NCBI RefSeq assembly: GCF_012273895.1
Contig: NC_052116.1
Coordinates: 3,410,001 to 3,474,000, forward strand
DNA from: Zerene cesonia
Taxonomy: Eukaryota; Arthropoda; Insecta; Lepidoptera; Pieridae
Reading direction: 5' to 3'
Length of the DNA: 64,000 nt
The notes below the pieces were generated by a model that was not told the DNA's origin, did no database searches, and saw only the letters and a program-made list of their open reading frames with translations. A program made the translations under genes and the position numbers. The first letter of the stretch is position 1, and every line of letters begins with the position of its first letter. Positions 37,307 through 51,800 of this stretch are shown here, piece by piece.

Positions 37307-37498
37307 TCAAATAACAGTCGAATCATTAAAAGTAGTTAAATGAAGATAGCCATTGCATATTATAAAAAAGTCCACGTCTGATTCTGTTTGTCGCGCCATA
37401 AACTCAAAAACCCCTTCACCGCTTTTCATTATGTTACCACTAATGGATAGTGTGGTTTTTAGGAAGGATGTTATATAATTTGGTAATTTAAAGACCAC
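37307..37498 (-). CDS. Isolated CNBD-like reading frame upstream of the channel
   Basis: A minus-strand frame reads KLPNYITSFLKTTLSISGNI, then MKSGEGVF and DVDFFIICNGYLHL. This resembles the first beta strands of a cyclic-nucleotide-binding fold (compare SGQHIWNQGVV and ICVKRGVIEML in channel repeat I). A possible acceptor is 'ctatccattag' inside it; a weak donor GTTATT precedes the stop. It lies 1.6 kb upstream of the first channel exon found. It may be a 5' exon of the channel gene, an alternative exon, or a relic of a duplicated binding domain. I could not join it in phase with confidence. Confidence 0.35.
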   Translation of the reverse strand: MVFKLPNYITSFLKTTLSISGNIMKSGEGVFEFMARQTESDVDFFIICNGYLHLTTFNDSTVI

Positions 37499-40009
37499 GG
37501 TAGTAAAGCCGCGAGCGGAAAGGCAATAAAATATAAAAGTATTTCTTTTAAAATAAACGAATGAAGAAAGATTTTACCATTCTATAAAGTAGTAAAATTA
37601 AAACGGTTCCACTTACCAATATTTTAAATTTCATGCGTTTTCCGAGAATTAATTTATGCGTATTGCTAGTAGCAACGTAAAGAATAATTCATATCGAGGG
37701 AGGCGTGGGTGGCGTCCATTTTGAATGGTTATTTTTGTAAAAGCCCGCGAATCCTGCACTCATGTAATTAAGAGATTAAAAGATCAAAATACGTGAAGAG
37801 AGCTTGGAGAAAGGTTTTATGAAAATACTTTCCATTACCTTCTTTTAACATAATAGACACATTTTCAAATAAAATACTGAAGTTGCCCATTTTCACAGAT
37901 TTTATGTTTTTTATTCTCGTTATGTAATCATTTGTAAATGGATTTTATCCTTATTTTTATGTTATACACGGATACGGATTATTTCTGAACTTCATCCAAA
38001 TTACAATGTTTTTGTTGTTTAAAACATTCACCGGTTATGTAACCCAACGACTAATTTTGCTATATGTATATATTTAAAAAAAAATTAGTGGTAAATTTTT
38101 CCTCTGAGGGTCCTTAGAGATTAACTTCATTTTATAAAAAGGTTAACCTAACCTAAGTAATGTCGGTACGAATTTAAAATTGTTGTAGTGAGTTACATAA
38201 TAAAATTAATTTCTACTGATATAATTAAGACGCAATATACATATATACAACGGGTTCTTTATATTGTAGTGGTTATAACCTTTTATGAACAGCATACCCA
38301 AACTATATTTAATTTTTACACATAAAGATTCATTCTCATATATCATATTGTTCACCCTGTATATAACATTACAAGCGCAAATGAAACAAAAGCTGAAGTA
38401 GATGCATTTAAAACAGTTGAACAGAAGATAAAAAATATAAACGCGTAATATGCGTGAAGTAATTCGTTAAAACTTTACATTCGCTATGAAAATGGCGTCG
38501 AAAATAAAAAAGAAAAATCGGAAAAGGAAAATTTTACAATACACAACGTAGTGCCAGTTTCAAAGGTTCATATTGTGCAAAAGTTATAAAGTAAGCGAAC
38601 GGTACACACGTCAGGTAGGAGCGAAATGTATTAATTATTTTAGAATTTAGAACTTAAAACAATTAAATATTGCCTTAGTGATAATAATATATTGAAATGA
38701 AAAGGGATATTGCATATAACTGTTATATTTTAAATATATATATCTCCTAATGTATAATCAAATTCTTTCATCAGTTAAAGAATCTTCAACCGTCATATTA
38801 TTGATAATGTAAGAATAATAACTACAGATGTATTTTATGCTGTACTTAATTAACAATTCCAACACTAAGGAGATAAGTATCAAGAGCCTCTATGGAAGAG
38901 CGTGTGTTCTATTACAAGAAGAAGCGAAAATCCGTCATTAGTGTGTATACTACACAGCAACATTTCTTTCATAGAATCATTATAATGTCTCATCTGCGTG
39001 ACACTGTGTCCCTCACGAATAGCGAACAAAAAACGCAAAACGTCAGCATTTTCTGCAAAAATGTATCGTCCTAAGAGGAAAGGTGGCGCAGCTTTGTACT
39101 TCGCTTCTAATTAGCGTTTGACGTCACCAGTGTGAAGGTTCGTTTGAAACTTCTTTATAAGGGAACTATTAGAAACAGGAGTGTCAGCATGCTCTGTCGC
39201 TGGCAGCTCTTTAGTCGACAAAGGAATTTCACAATCTATGTCAAGCCGCATCGCGTACTGTACTTATTGAAACTATATATTATGATCATAGGATGTGTTT
39301 AGTTGTAACATGAACCAGTTAAATAATTTACATTTTAAAAATATTCAGACAAGTTTTACAGCCATACAATTCTCTTTGTGTTTGAAGTTTTGACATTTAG
39401 ATATTTAAGACAATTTAACGGATTATAAATGCCATTTATTCATTAATTTACTCACGACGTTTCGAACACTAACAACGGGAAAATAGATTATATGTCTCGA
39501 TCTTGAACCTAAATTTGTTCAAGGGCACTTTTACAACTTTACTGTATACGTGTATGAGTCGACATTTGATACGTACTTCATATAATGGTGTATAATTATA
39601 ACCCACGAAAAATGCAAAATAACGGTCAAAAATAGCCAACGTACGTATCAGACAGTTTCAGTCAGAGCCAGTGCAGTAAATTTTAATGCAGATCTGCATA
39701 ATCTCCGCCAACCTCTACTCATAAATTAATACGCATAGATTCGGATTTACTTTGCTACTTTATAAAATGTTTCTCTCAAATCCCTCCATATTTTAAACAT
39801 TTTATAGATATATTTTTAGCAAGATGAGCTTAAATCTTTCATATTTTATATATGTATAATTTTTTGTTGGTTTTGTTATATCGTCATTATTTTAAATAAT
39901 AATTTATTACAGTACACTAAGAATGTGCAGTTTTAATACGGTGTAGACAGGAACATTAATATCATCATAGCATTTATCTATAAAATAATGAATAAAATGC
40001 GAAAGACGT

Positions 40010-40190
40010 TGCGATGCGATGCGAGATAACTCTGTCTGCTTGTCTGTTTCTTCACTCTTAAGCTACTGAACCGATTTGGTACAGATATAGTTTGAGACCT
40101 AGAACACGGGAACGGGACTTATGCGGGTAGAACCCCGGGACTTTCTATTCTTCTTTGAGGATCAGCTGAAACCACGGGCTGAAAGTTAGT
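40010..40190 (+). repeat. Short interspersed repeat fragment
   Basis: Carries 'ctactgaaccgatttggtac' and 'acttatgcgggtagaacccc', recalling family A and E elements with a diverged 3' end. Confidence 0.5.
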
Positions 40191-42689
40191 ATCAAATAAA
40201 CTCAAATTACCTCTTATCGACTTCTATGTAAACGAAGTTTCGTGCGCCGATATTTCTTTATAAACATTTAAAGTCAGTAAAATATTAGCATTATATCATA
40301 CACAACTCGCTGGTTACGCCTAAATCAATGCATACAACAATTGTATGTTATAGTTTGTTTGCTTGATGGAACAATACAAGTCAGGTGCAAACAGCTACGC
40401 TTTGTGAGCCAACAATGAACATAACTAAGGACTCCTTGCCGACAATAGGGAGGAAAATAGCAGCGAAAGCTTAAGGAGTTTCAGGATATTATATTGTGTT
40501 AATGCATTATATAACACATTGTAGTTTTAATCTATAGAAAATAAGAATAAAAATTATATTAATTTGAAATGAGTGGGTTACATACTTACTTTGTTTTTAA
40601 AGCTTCAAAAGACTATAAAAGTACATTGGTTATAGACTGTTCATATGTTTATTTGATAATAATTGATACATGTATGCATATCAACATAAATTGATCACAG
40701 CTTGATTGATGTATCTCTGCTAGAAGTATTTTAATTATTTTAGTTTCTAGATTTGTTTACGAACTTTTAATGTAGCTAATTATGCCCATAGAAAGCAAAG
40801 CACGTACTACCTATATCTCGTATTCCCCGCTCGTCTACCTCTTCAATGCTCTTGTCATAATGATCTTCTAGTCACGCAGATAAGAGAGGAAAAATCCGAA
40901 CGGCTGATTGAGTTATCGCCTTTAGGAAATGGACGTCAGGCGACTTTGTAACGCTATACCGCTCTCGGTCCATTTGCACCGGATTGAGTTACAGACACTT
41001 TACCTTTACGGCACTTAATGGTACGTCTATTTCATTACGATAATGATATTATGTATATAAGGAGCTTAAAAACTCGTTTTAGCACAATTATATCTTTTTT
41101 AAGTAAGTTTTGAGCTTATGTATACGTCTATAAATAGTATACCTATGTGACGAAAATAAAAAATACGAATATTAACTATTTCAAACAACGACCTGATTAC
41201 CGTTTCTTGCTTTGAGGATGTACCTTTATAGGAACAAAGGGTTATATTGACAATCCTACCGTATGATGGTAGCTCATTACTCACGTCAACATGGAATACA
41301 CATTTTCCTTTGGAATGTCAAAACTCATAGGTCTGAGTTTTCTATTTGTGATAATAAATCCAACAAAAATTAAAAATAAATGGATTTAAAACATATAGTG
41401 TTTGTTCTTTCACACAAATATAGTGATGACTGAAATATCATATCATCTACATTTATAATAGGCTAGATTCTAGAATTGCCTAACAAAAATACCAGAACAA
41501 TATTTGTAATTAAAAGTACCAAATCTGTCTTTGGAATCAGTAGATTTTTTTCTAATTAATATTATCAATACAGAAAATGGAAGAGAGAAAAATTATCTTT
41601 TTTTAATGATCAGGTCCTGCTATTTTAGCATCAGGTTCTAAAAATATTCAATTTATAAGTGTCCAGAATCAGGGACTCAATTAACAAAATTTACATTATC
41701 CCTAAGGACATTTCGGACGTTTATTAATAAGATAGCGGATGAACCAAGCTTTTGAAGTTTTTTTCATATATTTTTAATCATGAGGATTTCGACTCTTACG
41801 TAAAAGTGCTGTGCCCAAAGCTATTTTATCAAGTTTCTTGTTAAAAATAATAATTATTATTATATAGTAGCTACGCCATTTATTTAGTTTTCGTATTTTT
41901 CTCTATTCTCAGTTAATACCCAGACATTTTTTCATAACACGTTTATTCGTAAAGTATTGTATTATTCGTACTCTAATATTTATTTGGCATACATAATATA
42001 TATCGATGTAAAAATCGTATGCATAAGTCTATAAGCATACATACATACGTACATAACTAGCAACGCTCGTATAAATAAGACACAGTAAACACTGAACTGT
42101 CATCAGAGACGGCACATTAGCTGGCAGATTAGTTGTAACTAAATCTGAGTCACAGACCATTAAATGTTATCCGAAGTGTCGCACACGAGTGAGCCAATTA
42201 GTGGTTCGTTAGACTTCCCAACTATGTTATTTAGTTCGAGATTTTCTAGACGGATTCACTTCCATTGAGGATGTTGAATTAATGATGCAATGAAATCGTA
42301 CGGTTGTATTGTATTCACAAACGATTGTAAGGGATTTTGGTTTAGAATTCTGAGGAAAAATATATACCAATAGGAAAATACGTATTCCTAATTGGTTATA
42401 TAAAAGAAAGTATGAAAGGTATAGAGGTAAATCTCTCAGGTTTACATCATTACGATTAGCTGGTGTTGTTATTATATAAGCTCATTAAGCCGCTGTACAT
42501 TAATAATAATTTATTAAATATTATACAATGCGAAAGTATATAATTTGTTTGTTTGTTAGTCGCAACTGTCACGTCGCAACAGCGTGATTATGTACTTTTC
42601 GTTCCAGATATTTAAGAGGCTATATAGTAGATATAAGCTACTTTTTTAGCAGCAAGTATATTTCATGAATATAGGAATATTTTCTGACC

Positions 42690-42905
42690 ACGCAGGCGCC
42701 TGATGGTAAGCTGACATGTGGCCTAAAATGGAGCGCGCGCCTAGAAGACATCTGTTCAGTCTTCTCTTATAGACTTCCAGATTGTACTCGTCGGGGAACA
42801 CAGACTCAGGAAACATGTTTCAGTCCCTTGTGGTTCGATAAAGAGCGGTTTCTGTGAATGGTTCGGTGAATGAAGCACGAAGCTTTGCATATGCTAATTA
42901 TATTT
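42690..42905 (+). repeat. Repeat-like segment, GC-richer than its surroundings
   Basis: Contains 'gcgcctgatggtaagctgac', 'gtcggggaacacagactcag' and 'cccttgtggttcg'. The 'cctgatggtaagc' motif is common in lepidopteran non-autonomous repeats. No second copy was found in this window, so the call rests on style only. Confidence 0.4.
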
Positions 42906-43681
42906 TAAAGAACACTACTGCGGTTGTAAAATCAGTAGAAAAAAAATAATCTCAAGAGCTAAAATATACTCATAGACACTACTATCATTTTCTTAGAAAT
43001 CAAAATACAACACTATTGGAAATAATTACATACGATTATTATTGCCCTCATTTTTAAACATACTCATACTCTGCTAATCTAGAACTAACTCTAAGATCCA
43101 ATAATATCATGGACAGTGGCATTAGATTTTAATGCGTCTTATTTAATTCGACGCAGCAGATGTTATAAAATGTTCACTTGAACTTATTTTGATCTTTAAA
43201 CTTACCAAATTAAAGTTTCATCCCCATAAAATACTCTAAAGTCGTATAAGCTGTTTTTAAAAAACAAGGATTATTTTATAAAGAACGAAATGGACGATTA
43301 TATAAATCCTACAAAAGCTCGCTTTAATAAGGATAATAATGAGAGTTATAACAAGGCTCACTAATTAGCTTGTCTGTCCTCTCTGTTATTTTGTATCTAC
43401 GTGTAGGGCATGTTATATTTTTACAGGAATTTCTGCTTCTCTTTACATTTAATTTTAATTGACTCAGTTTGTTTTATTGTTAAGACGGCTTTTCTCTGAG
43501 TGCCTTGTTGATCTAGTGGTTAGCATTTTAAATTAAAGATAATATTTTCAAGATATATGGTCATAATTGTATTAATAAAAAATAAAGTTTTAGGAGTTTC
43601 TTATTGGTTACATAATTAGTAGAATAAGTATACGTATTTTTTTGTTTTATAGCATTGAAATGCTTTATAAATGAGAAATTA

Positions 43682-43824
43682 TGAAAGAATAGTTTGTTGG
43701 TTTGTTTGAACGCACTAATCTCAGGAACTACTGGTCCGATTTGTAAAATTCTTTCAGTGTCATTTATTGAGGAAGGCTATAGGCTATATATTTACCACGG
43801 GCGAAGCCGGAGCGGACCGTTAGT
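43682..43824 (+). repeat. Short interspersed repeat, family E
   Basis: Contains 'cgcactaatctcaggaacta' and ends 'gaagccggagcggaccgtta', matching 12441-12603. Confidence 0.75.
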
Positions 43825-45843
43825 TTCTTATACTTATTAGACTATAAATAGTTTCATGAAAATATGTTTTACAGATTTGAAATTTAAATACTTTTTGTGC
43901 CCAAAGAACTCAGAGAATGTTTACCTCGGTTCAAATATTGTCATAATTTCCTTTACTTTGCTAAGATCTAAAGAACCTAGTAAGAAGTATGTACTCTAAA
44001 ATATAAAACAAATAAACCTAAAAATACCGGGGAATTTCTAACAATGTAACAACAAAATACCAAGAAATGTGAATGAATAACTTTGTTTGACCAATTTGCT
44101 TCAGTTAGAAGAAGTTATTTACAAAATTTAATTAAGAGGCCAGTCTGCCTGTCAATCTCCGAACACTGAATAATGTCCTCCCAAGATGACTCCAGGATTT
44201 AATTAATATCCGGGTAACCGTGCCAGTTATGAAGCTTATTCACAGAATGAAAATTCAGTAGCCAAATTTGAATATTTCGTTTCAAAATTGCACATTGCTT
44301 TTTATAATTTTTTTGTAATTTATACTATCGTAAGAAATACTGCTATCATATTTGTCTTATAAAACATATTTTTTCAGAACGATTATTCCTTAATAACTTT
44401 TGTGTTTGTATATATTAAACTTTGCTAATTTTTTGTACATAAGATTTACTATCGTAAATTAATTTCAGTGTATTATTATCTCACAATAAAACTCCCGGGT
44501 CTTTAATGCTATTACAGTTAATGTGAAATAAATATCAGGCATGATTATATTTTTTATTATATTTAGTAACGAATTTGTGTATACTCCTCTTAAACATACT
44601 GTCAGATGTTTCCAGAATGAGCTGTCCCCTAATTCCAATTATAAATCGTGAAGTACATTTTGATATCTTTATTATCTTACTAGTTAAATTCCGGATTATA
44701 TTACTCGTATATCAAACCAACCAAAAACCAACCCGGATTGAAAAACAGATCTTGATGGTATCTTCATTTTTATTTTTTATCTCTTAAAGTATTTCAAATA
44801 AATGTATATACTCATATAAATAAATGTTGCTTAGTATATAAAAAAATATAAAACTGAATTGCAGCTACAAAAAGAACAGAAGAGAGATAAAAATAATATA
44901 ATAAAACATAATAAAAACTTCTTAATACCATGCTTAATCATCCCTTTGAATTTAGAATAATTCCAATTGACATCTACAAAATCATACGGTGACAGCGGAT
45001 GTCATCGGCCAAAAAATATACAAAATTCATTTACATTTTTTGATAACAAACATTATGTTCTACATCGTAAAATAAGGTAAAGTATTTTAATTTTCTAAGA
45101 TTTCTTTGAAAATTTGTGCTCAAACCATTTATTTGTAAATTACGCGAATATTTATCATAATATAAAATTTGTTGTAGTTGTAACTATTTGCTGTTGTAAA
45201 ATGATTGAAAGCGCTTGCGCAGAAAATACAACAGCCGTAAAAGAGCATATACACCCGGTAAGATTATAACAAATCATTATTAACATCGCCCAAAGACAGT
45301 CCAGAATATAATGAAACCACGACAACGCACAAAATATCCAAATACGAGCTAAAATCATTAAAAATTTAAATCAATAACGAGGTTAATTTTCCAGCTGCTA
45401 TTCTATTTTAACCCTAAATGGTACAGGAAACAAAATTTTGGCGAAATAATGAAAGTATCGAAGTATTGTCATCCATTTTTTCACCTGAACTACTATGATG
45501 ATGATATGTCCGTATTATGTGTATGTGTGTATACCAGGAATCGTTAAACATAGTTTTAAACAAAAAACATAATAAATACTAGTTGTTGTTGTATTGGTCA
45601 AAATAAAATTTCATAGTAAAAATTCCGTCCCCTATTTTAGTCCCTTGAGGATAGAATTTACTATTTTCTTTTTTATCATAAAGGTATCATAGTGGCTATT
45701 TGCATGTCAAATTTCATCCCGATCGGTCCATGAGTTTGGGCTATGCATTCATCGTTGATAAAACAGTCATCTTTATCAGTCAGTCAGGCATCTTTTTTAT
45801 ATATTAAGACATACATATCAATGTATAACATCATCTACATCAG

Positions 45844-48800
45844 GAAATCACCAACGACGATGGAGACATCGCTCGTTCCGAAGCGACATTCCGGTACACC
45901 GTCCAAAACTTGAGCCAGCTGAAGGAGCAAGTGCTATCGCCACCCTGCTACGTGCGCTGCCTTCCTTGGAAGATCCTGGTGCTCGTCCGCAACACTAGCA
46001 CACCAGAAAGGCAGCAACAGAAGGCATTGGGCATCTTCTTGCAGTGCAATGGTGATTGCGACTCACCCGGCTGGTCTTGCTATGGTTTGGGAGAGCTTAA
46101 ATTACTCTCGTACAAGCCGGACGGCGAACATCTGTGTAGGAAGCTTCATCATATGTACCATTGGTGATTATTGCTATATTTTGCAAACATAAAAGACATA
46201 AGATGAATTTTAACGGATATACCGTGTAATTTTGTTTACCTTTTCTTAATATTAAAGTAATAAAATCTGTATACGTTTTCATTTTGAAAACTTATAATAA
46301 ATCACAAATATGCTATCGAAACATTATAAAATACACACATATATAAAAAACATACAACACCACAACACCACACCCCACAACCATACAACAATAACCTAGC
46401 CTAACCACAGGTTTAAGCCTTTGACAAAATAGATCACGTATTACGTACTATATCAAACTCACCTCTTATTTTTATTTGCACTGTAAACCTTTTATCGTTT
46501 CTATTTTAGCAAAGAGGATGATTGGGGCTTCGCTCACTTTATTTCTTGGAAGGACCTAATGGACCCGGATAACGGATTTGTGAAAGACGATGCGATCACT
46601 ATAGAGGCTCACGTGATCGCCGAGGCTCCACACGGGGTGTCTTGGGATTCTAAAAAGCACACTGGATTTGTTGGTAAGACGTAGTGTTCATTCAATAGGC
46701 ACTAGCCGCGCGTTATGAGTAAAATGTTCTGTTTTTATTGTACGAACCTTGTGTTGGCAATAACGATACACATACATACATATTTACATAGTATTTAGGA
46801 ACAATAATATACAAGTATAATCACGTATATCGTTTTGTGAATAATAATAGACATAGCTAATAGATATTAACATATTTATAAACATTATCAAAAACAATAC
46901 GATGCATAAGGCAAACGTATATATATCTATCATCATCATCAGCCTATATATGTTCCCACTGCTGGGACACAGACCAGAGGGTTAAGGCCATAATCCACCA
47001 CGCTGCCGCAAGTGCGGGTTGGCAGATGTCACATGTCATCGAACTTTTTATTTTTGGATATGCCGGTTTCCTCACGATGTTTTCCTTCACTATTTTAAGC
47101 AATGGTGATGTTATCTACATGTGTAGATAAATTGAAAAATCAATTTATTTCCTGCACGCTCGCCCGGTCTCAAACCCCGACTTATCGATTTTGAAGACCG
47201 AGGTTCTCACCACTTAGTCACCACTGCTTTTATCTATGTAGTTACGTTATACATATTTATTGTATGAATACATAGAAATGTATTAATTCTTTTCAAATAT
47301 ATAGTGTGCGATAGATTAACACATAAATACGATAACAATTAGGAACTATTTAATAATAGACATATAAAAGGGTAGAGTGTTTATGACTTATAAACGCAAT
47401 TACTAAAGAATTTTCAACTTAAAGGCGACAAACATTATACTTATAATAATGTCTTTGCTGACGGCGTAAAATATGAATCTCGCAACACACTGGATACATA
47501 AAACAAAGCGGATGCAATTCGTTTGTCTCCGCGCTAACGCAAAAAACATTTATTTAACGAGAAGAGACTTGCTTATAGTGTTAACGTTTTATTCGTATAA
47601 GACTCTAGTTCATATAGCATATTACTGCAGTGTGTTACCTTATTTAAGTGTATGCTATAATATGCATAACGCAGAGATAATCCCAGTTGCCAGCGAAATG
47701 TGTTATTCGAAACGAAATGTAATTAAGTTACTACAAATTAATAGTCTTCTTCGCACATTTCTCCTGTTCATGGAGGTAGTCTGTATACCTACATTAAAAA
47801 ATATCGAAACTTTTATATTTATTGTGTATTTTTAACGTTTCACGCAAAACCACTGGACCGATTTCAATAATTCTTTCACTATTAGAAAGCTACAACTTCA
47901 CGGAATGATATAGGCTATTTATGTTTCACGGGTGAAGTCGGGGCGAACGGCTAGTGTTGGACTAAAATGGTAGAATTATACTGATACTTTACAGTTGACA
48001 AAATCTTTCCGTGCTACGGGGTTATTACATTTTATTGTTTTATGTCTACGTCAACTATTTTAAGGCCTTAAGCGAAGTATTATGCACATACCAATCTTGT
48101 TACGCATGGCGTTACTTTAACTACAATTCTGAAATCACCTTCAGGTCTCAAAAATCAGGGCGCCACCTGCTACATGAACTCACTGCTACAAACTTTATTC
48201 TTCACGAACGTGCTACGGAAGGCCGTATACAAAATCCCAACTGTGGGCGACGATAGCTCGAGATCCGTGGCATTTGCACTGCAACGCGTTTTCTACGATC
48301 TCCAATTCTCCGACAAACCTGTCGCAACCAAGAAACTAACTAAAAGTTTCGGTTGGGAGACTTTGGACTCATTTATGCAGCATGACGTTCAGGAATTTCT
48401 ACGGGTAAGTTTGACAAGACAAATCGTAGACGGCGACGTCAGTTGACAATAAATTTCTGCAATTAATCCTGCTCTCCGCTTGAGACTTTCTACAGTTTTA
48501 CTTTTGGGTTGTTGGCGTTTATAGCTTATTCCGAATTATATAGTATCATTAGTTTAACGTTTTACCATCTAACATAATATCCTTTTTGTCCTTTAAATAA
48601 TTGATTACAATGCATTTTACTCAAATACAATTTTTAAATATAAGACCATACCAGATTTATTAAACTGCCCGCAACAGCGCTCGAAACATATTAACTGAAG
48701 TAACAAATCGCGCTTTAAATCATTAGGTACTTCTAGACAAGCTTGAGAACAAAATGAAGGGAACTGCTGTTGAAGGCACCATACCGAAGTTATTCGAAGG

Positions 48801-51800
48801 CAAAATGACTTCATTCATCAAGTGCAAGAATGTAAATTGCACGAGCACTCGCGTGGAAACCTTCTATGATATTCAGCTTAGCGTTAAGGGAAAAAATGAC
48901 AGTAAGCGCATTAGCATACTTTCGTTGTGGTTATTTATTTAGGAATAAATTACGACGCATTAAGCGTTTTTGTTTGCAAGAAAGTTGTAGAGAATTTCGA
49001 GCAGAGATTTTTAGACGAAAAAATTCTATCAAAGCTATTGTGTTCTGAAGAATTTGTTTGCATTAAATCGACCAGCGGCACAATTTTAGCTATTTTTTAA
49101 GTTTATAACGTGCCTCGATTCTAGGAATTGTTACTGAAATTTTATCATGAAATCCTTGAGGCAGCAATAAAATTGCCTAATTAGTTAATAGCATGACATG
49201 ACATGACGTGACAAAAACACTTTATTGTGTACCAAATAAGAATAAAAGAAAGTAAAAGAATACACACACAATTATACACATTTAAGATCACAAAAGATAT
49301 CATAATTAAAGATGAATAACAAAAAAGATGTATGAATAACATACTGCATACATTCACAATAAATAATAAAAACAAGTAAGATTGGGATATGAAATCAAAT
49401 ATTGATTATTAAGTATTATAAAGACGTCATAAGTAATTTCTTATCCAGAACACAAGGGACACAAAAATTATGTGCAATGTTGCTAACCAACTGAGTTATT
49501 GCTCGAATCAATTATTTAATAAATCATCCACATTTCAGTATACGAATCGTTCAAAGACTACATAAGCATAGAGCTGCTAGACGGCGACAACAAGTACGAC
49601 GCGGGCGAGCACGGACTCCAGGAGGCTGAGAAGGGCGTTATGTTCGACGTGTTCCCGCCCGTGCTGCATCTGCACCTCATGAGGTTCCAGTACGATCCGC
49701 AGAGCGACACATCTATCAAGTTTAATGACAGGTTAGTTATAATTGTAGGTATATGCATGTATTCTATTGTGTGAGATTAATTGTTTTGTCCCAAAGAAAT
49801 AGCCTCTGTATTTGTAGATACCTACACATTATGAGAAATTAAACGAATACTTCGAATAATGCTTATTTTATTATTTGTCTTGTAATTTACGGGAATGTAT
49901 ATTAACAAATGTTCATTTACACGTCTAAAACCATCTACAAAAATTTGCAGACTGGTACACTCAGTGATACTCTATTTTTAATATACAAAGCCACTAGCAT
50001 TTAAACGTTAAAAAACAATGTCTATTTTAAATTTTTACCAGTATTACTTGTACAATAACTAACTACGTTACCATGGCAAGAAAAATAAAAATGCATTTTT
50101 TTATTTTTCACACCATCATTACATTACCAAAAAATGAGCGCCAAATACGTTTCAGGTTCGAATTCTATGAAACGGTGAACCTAGACCCATACTTACAAGA
50201 CATCCCCTCCAGCCCTGCCCACTATACCCTCCATGCGGTGTTGGTCCACTCGGGGGACAACCACGGGGGTCACTATGTTGTCTTTATCAACCCTAAGGGC
50301 GATGGAAAGGTGTGTGGTATACAATAGGAGTAACAGCTTTTTAGTTAAATCTAGTATCTTTATCTATGGACTAGAGAGAGAGGTTTTCTCTTTTATTCAT
50401 TTAGGTTAAAATATTAGTTTAACAACCATTCGATTTGATTCGATTATTAAAAGATTGTTAGATAGATTTAGATAATGCTAATAGGAGTATATACAATGTA
50501 GTGTAATAACAATGTTATTTAATATATATTATTATAGTACGCGCATGTTATATTTTTGTATATTATATATATACCTGCTTAGTGTATGATGACAGACATA
50601 GAAGCTTTTTATTATAGCATACATCGAGATAAGTGCATTATGTGATTAAGCTTACGTGTTTGACGTTTGTATTTAAAATTACACAAATATTTGCAGACGA
50701 TTATATGTCTCATCTTTTCTTCTTACTATCGTATATTTTTATATATTTATTATATTAAGAATGTTATGAATATGTTGCGTCAGTTTCAACTGATAATAAC
50801 TCATAAACATCTGACATAGAAGTCATGCGATTAAGTTTTTAAAGCTACAATCCATAGTCTACCTCTATCAGTACAGTAGTACTACGTTACTATATTCGGA
50901 TAAGGTAATTTCCCGTCAGACAAATATAGACAGGCAGAATACAGTTTATTTCTAACCACGCACGGAACTCACTCCTCGTACTTACCCATAGAGTATGTGT
51001 ATATTGTATGGATCATTTATCTACTACAAGACTTCAACGATATGATCAAAGAGAACAATATGATCACTTTGATATACATTTTTCCTTACCCTTTCTATGT
51101 ATATTTTTCTCGACTGTATCTGTGCGTGTGCTAATTCTAGATGGTTTTCTCCCGTTCTTTTTATACAATAAAGTACAATAATACAAGTGTTCAATAAATG
51201 AAAACAATTTACATATTTGTCAGTGGTGTAAATTCGACGACGATGTAGTGTCCCGCTGCAGCAAGCAAGAGGCGATAGAATACAACTTTGGAGGGAAAGA
51301 GGATGCGCCTTACCTCGCGCGGAGGGCGACTAGCGCGTACATGCTCATTTACATCCAGTTAGTGAAATGTTTATTTATTAACAACTAAATTTTGTTGCTT
51401 TTTTTATTTAGTTTATCATATTTGCGAAAGAAAGCACATTCCGCCACACCTTCACGCCAAAGATGGCGATATTCACGTGAACGAAGTCGCGGGAATTAGT
51501 TAGTGTTGCCTGAAAGTGAAGAAAGCAAAAACTCTTGGACTATAACATTACAGATATTATCATAAAAATGAAAACTAATTTTCGTACTTTACGCGTATTC
51601 TTTATGTAGATAATATTTTAGCGTGGCTAATATCATTACACGTAAAACCTTTTATGCTTAAAAATTAGTCTCATGAAATATTACGTTAATAACTACATGC
51701 ATGCATAAATAATATTGAATTCGCTACTATAGGTACTATTACTACTATTACTATTATTTTAACGTATAGTAGCGAATTTTATTTTAATTTTATTATATTT

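Larger units (their letters stand above)
37499..45843. other. Intergenic stretch between the channel and USP7-like genes
   Basis: No exon was recognised with confidence. Contents: an eroded MITE fragment (about 39410-39480), a repeat fragment (40010-40190), repeats at 42690-42905 and 43682-43824, and AT-rich DNA. The 5' exons of both flanking genes are missing from their models and may lie here. A hydrophobic Cys-containing frame at 45155-45358 (-) is discussed under findings. Confidence 0.5.

Noticed and set aside
38892..39074. 60-codon plus-strand frame starting MEERVFYYKKKRK
   Set aside because: No domain recognised, and it does not resemble the N-terminus of USP7.
41099..41284. Minus-strand frame with NELPSYGRIVNITLCSYKG and a GTAATC donor-like end
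   Set aside because: Possible exon by splice signals alone, but no family resemblance and no phase partner found.
47473..47835. Longest non-gap open frame (120 codons, + strand)
   Set aside because: It lies in a USP7-like intron between in-phase exons, and shows no domain and no splice or family logic.
49190..49211. Short tandem 'atgac' units
   Set aside because: Only four imperfect units; ordinary simple repeat.
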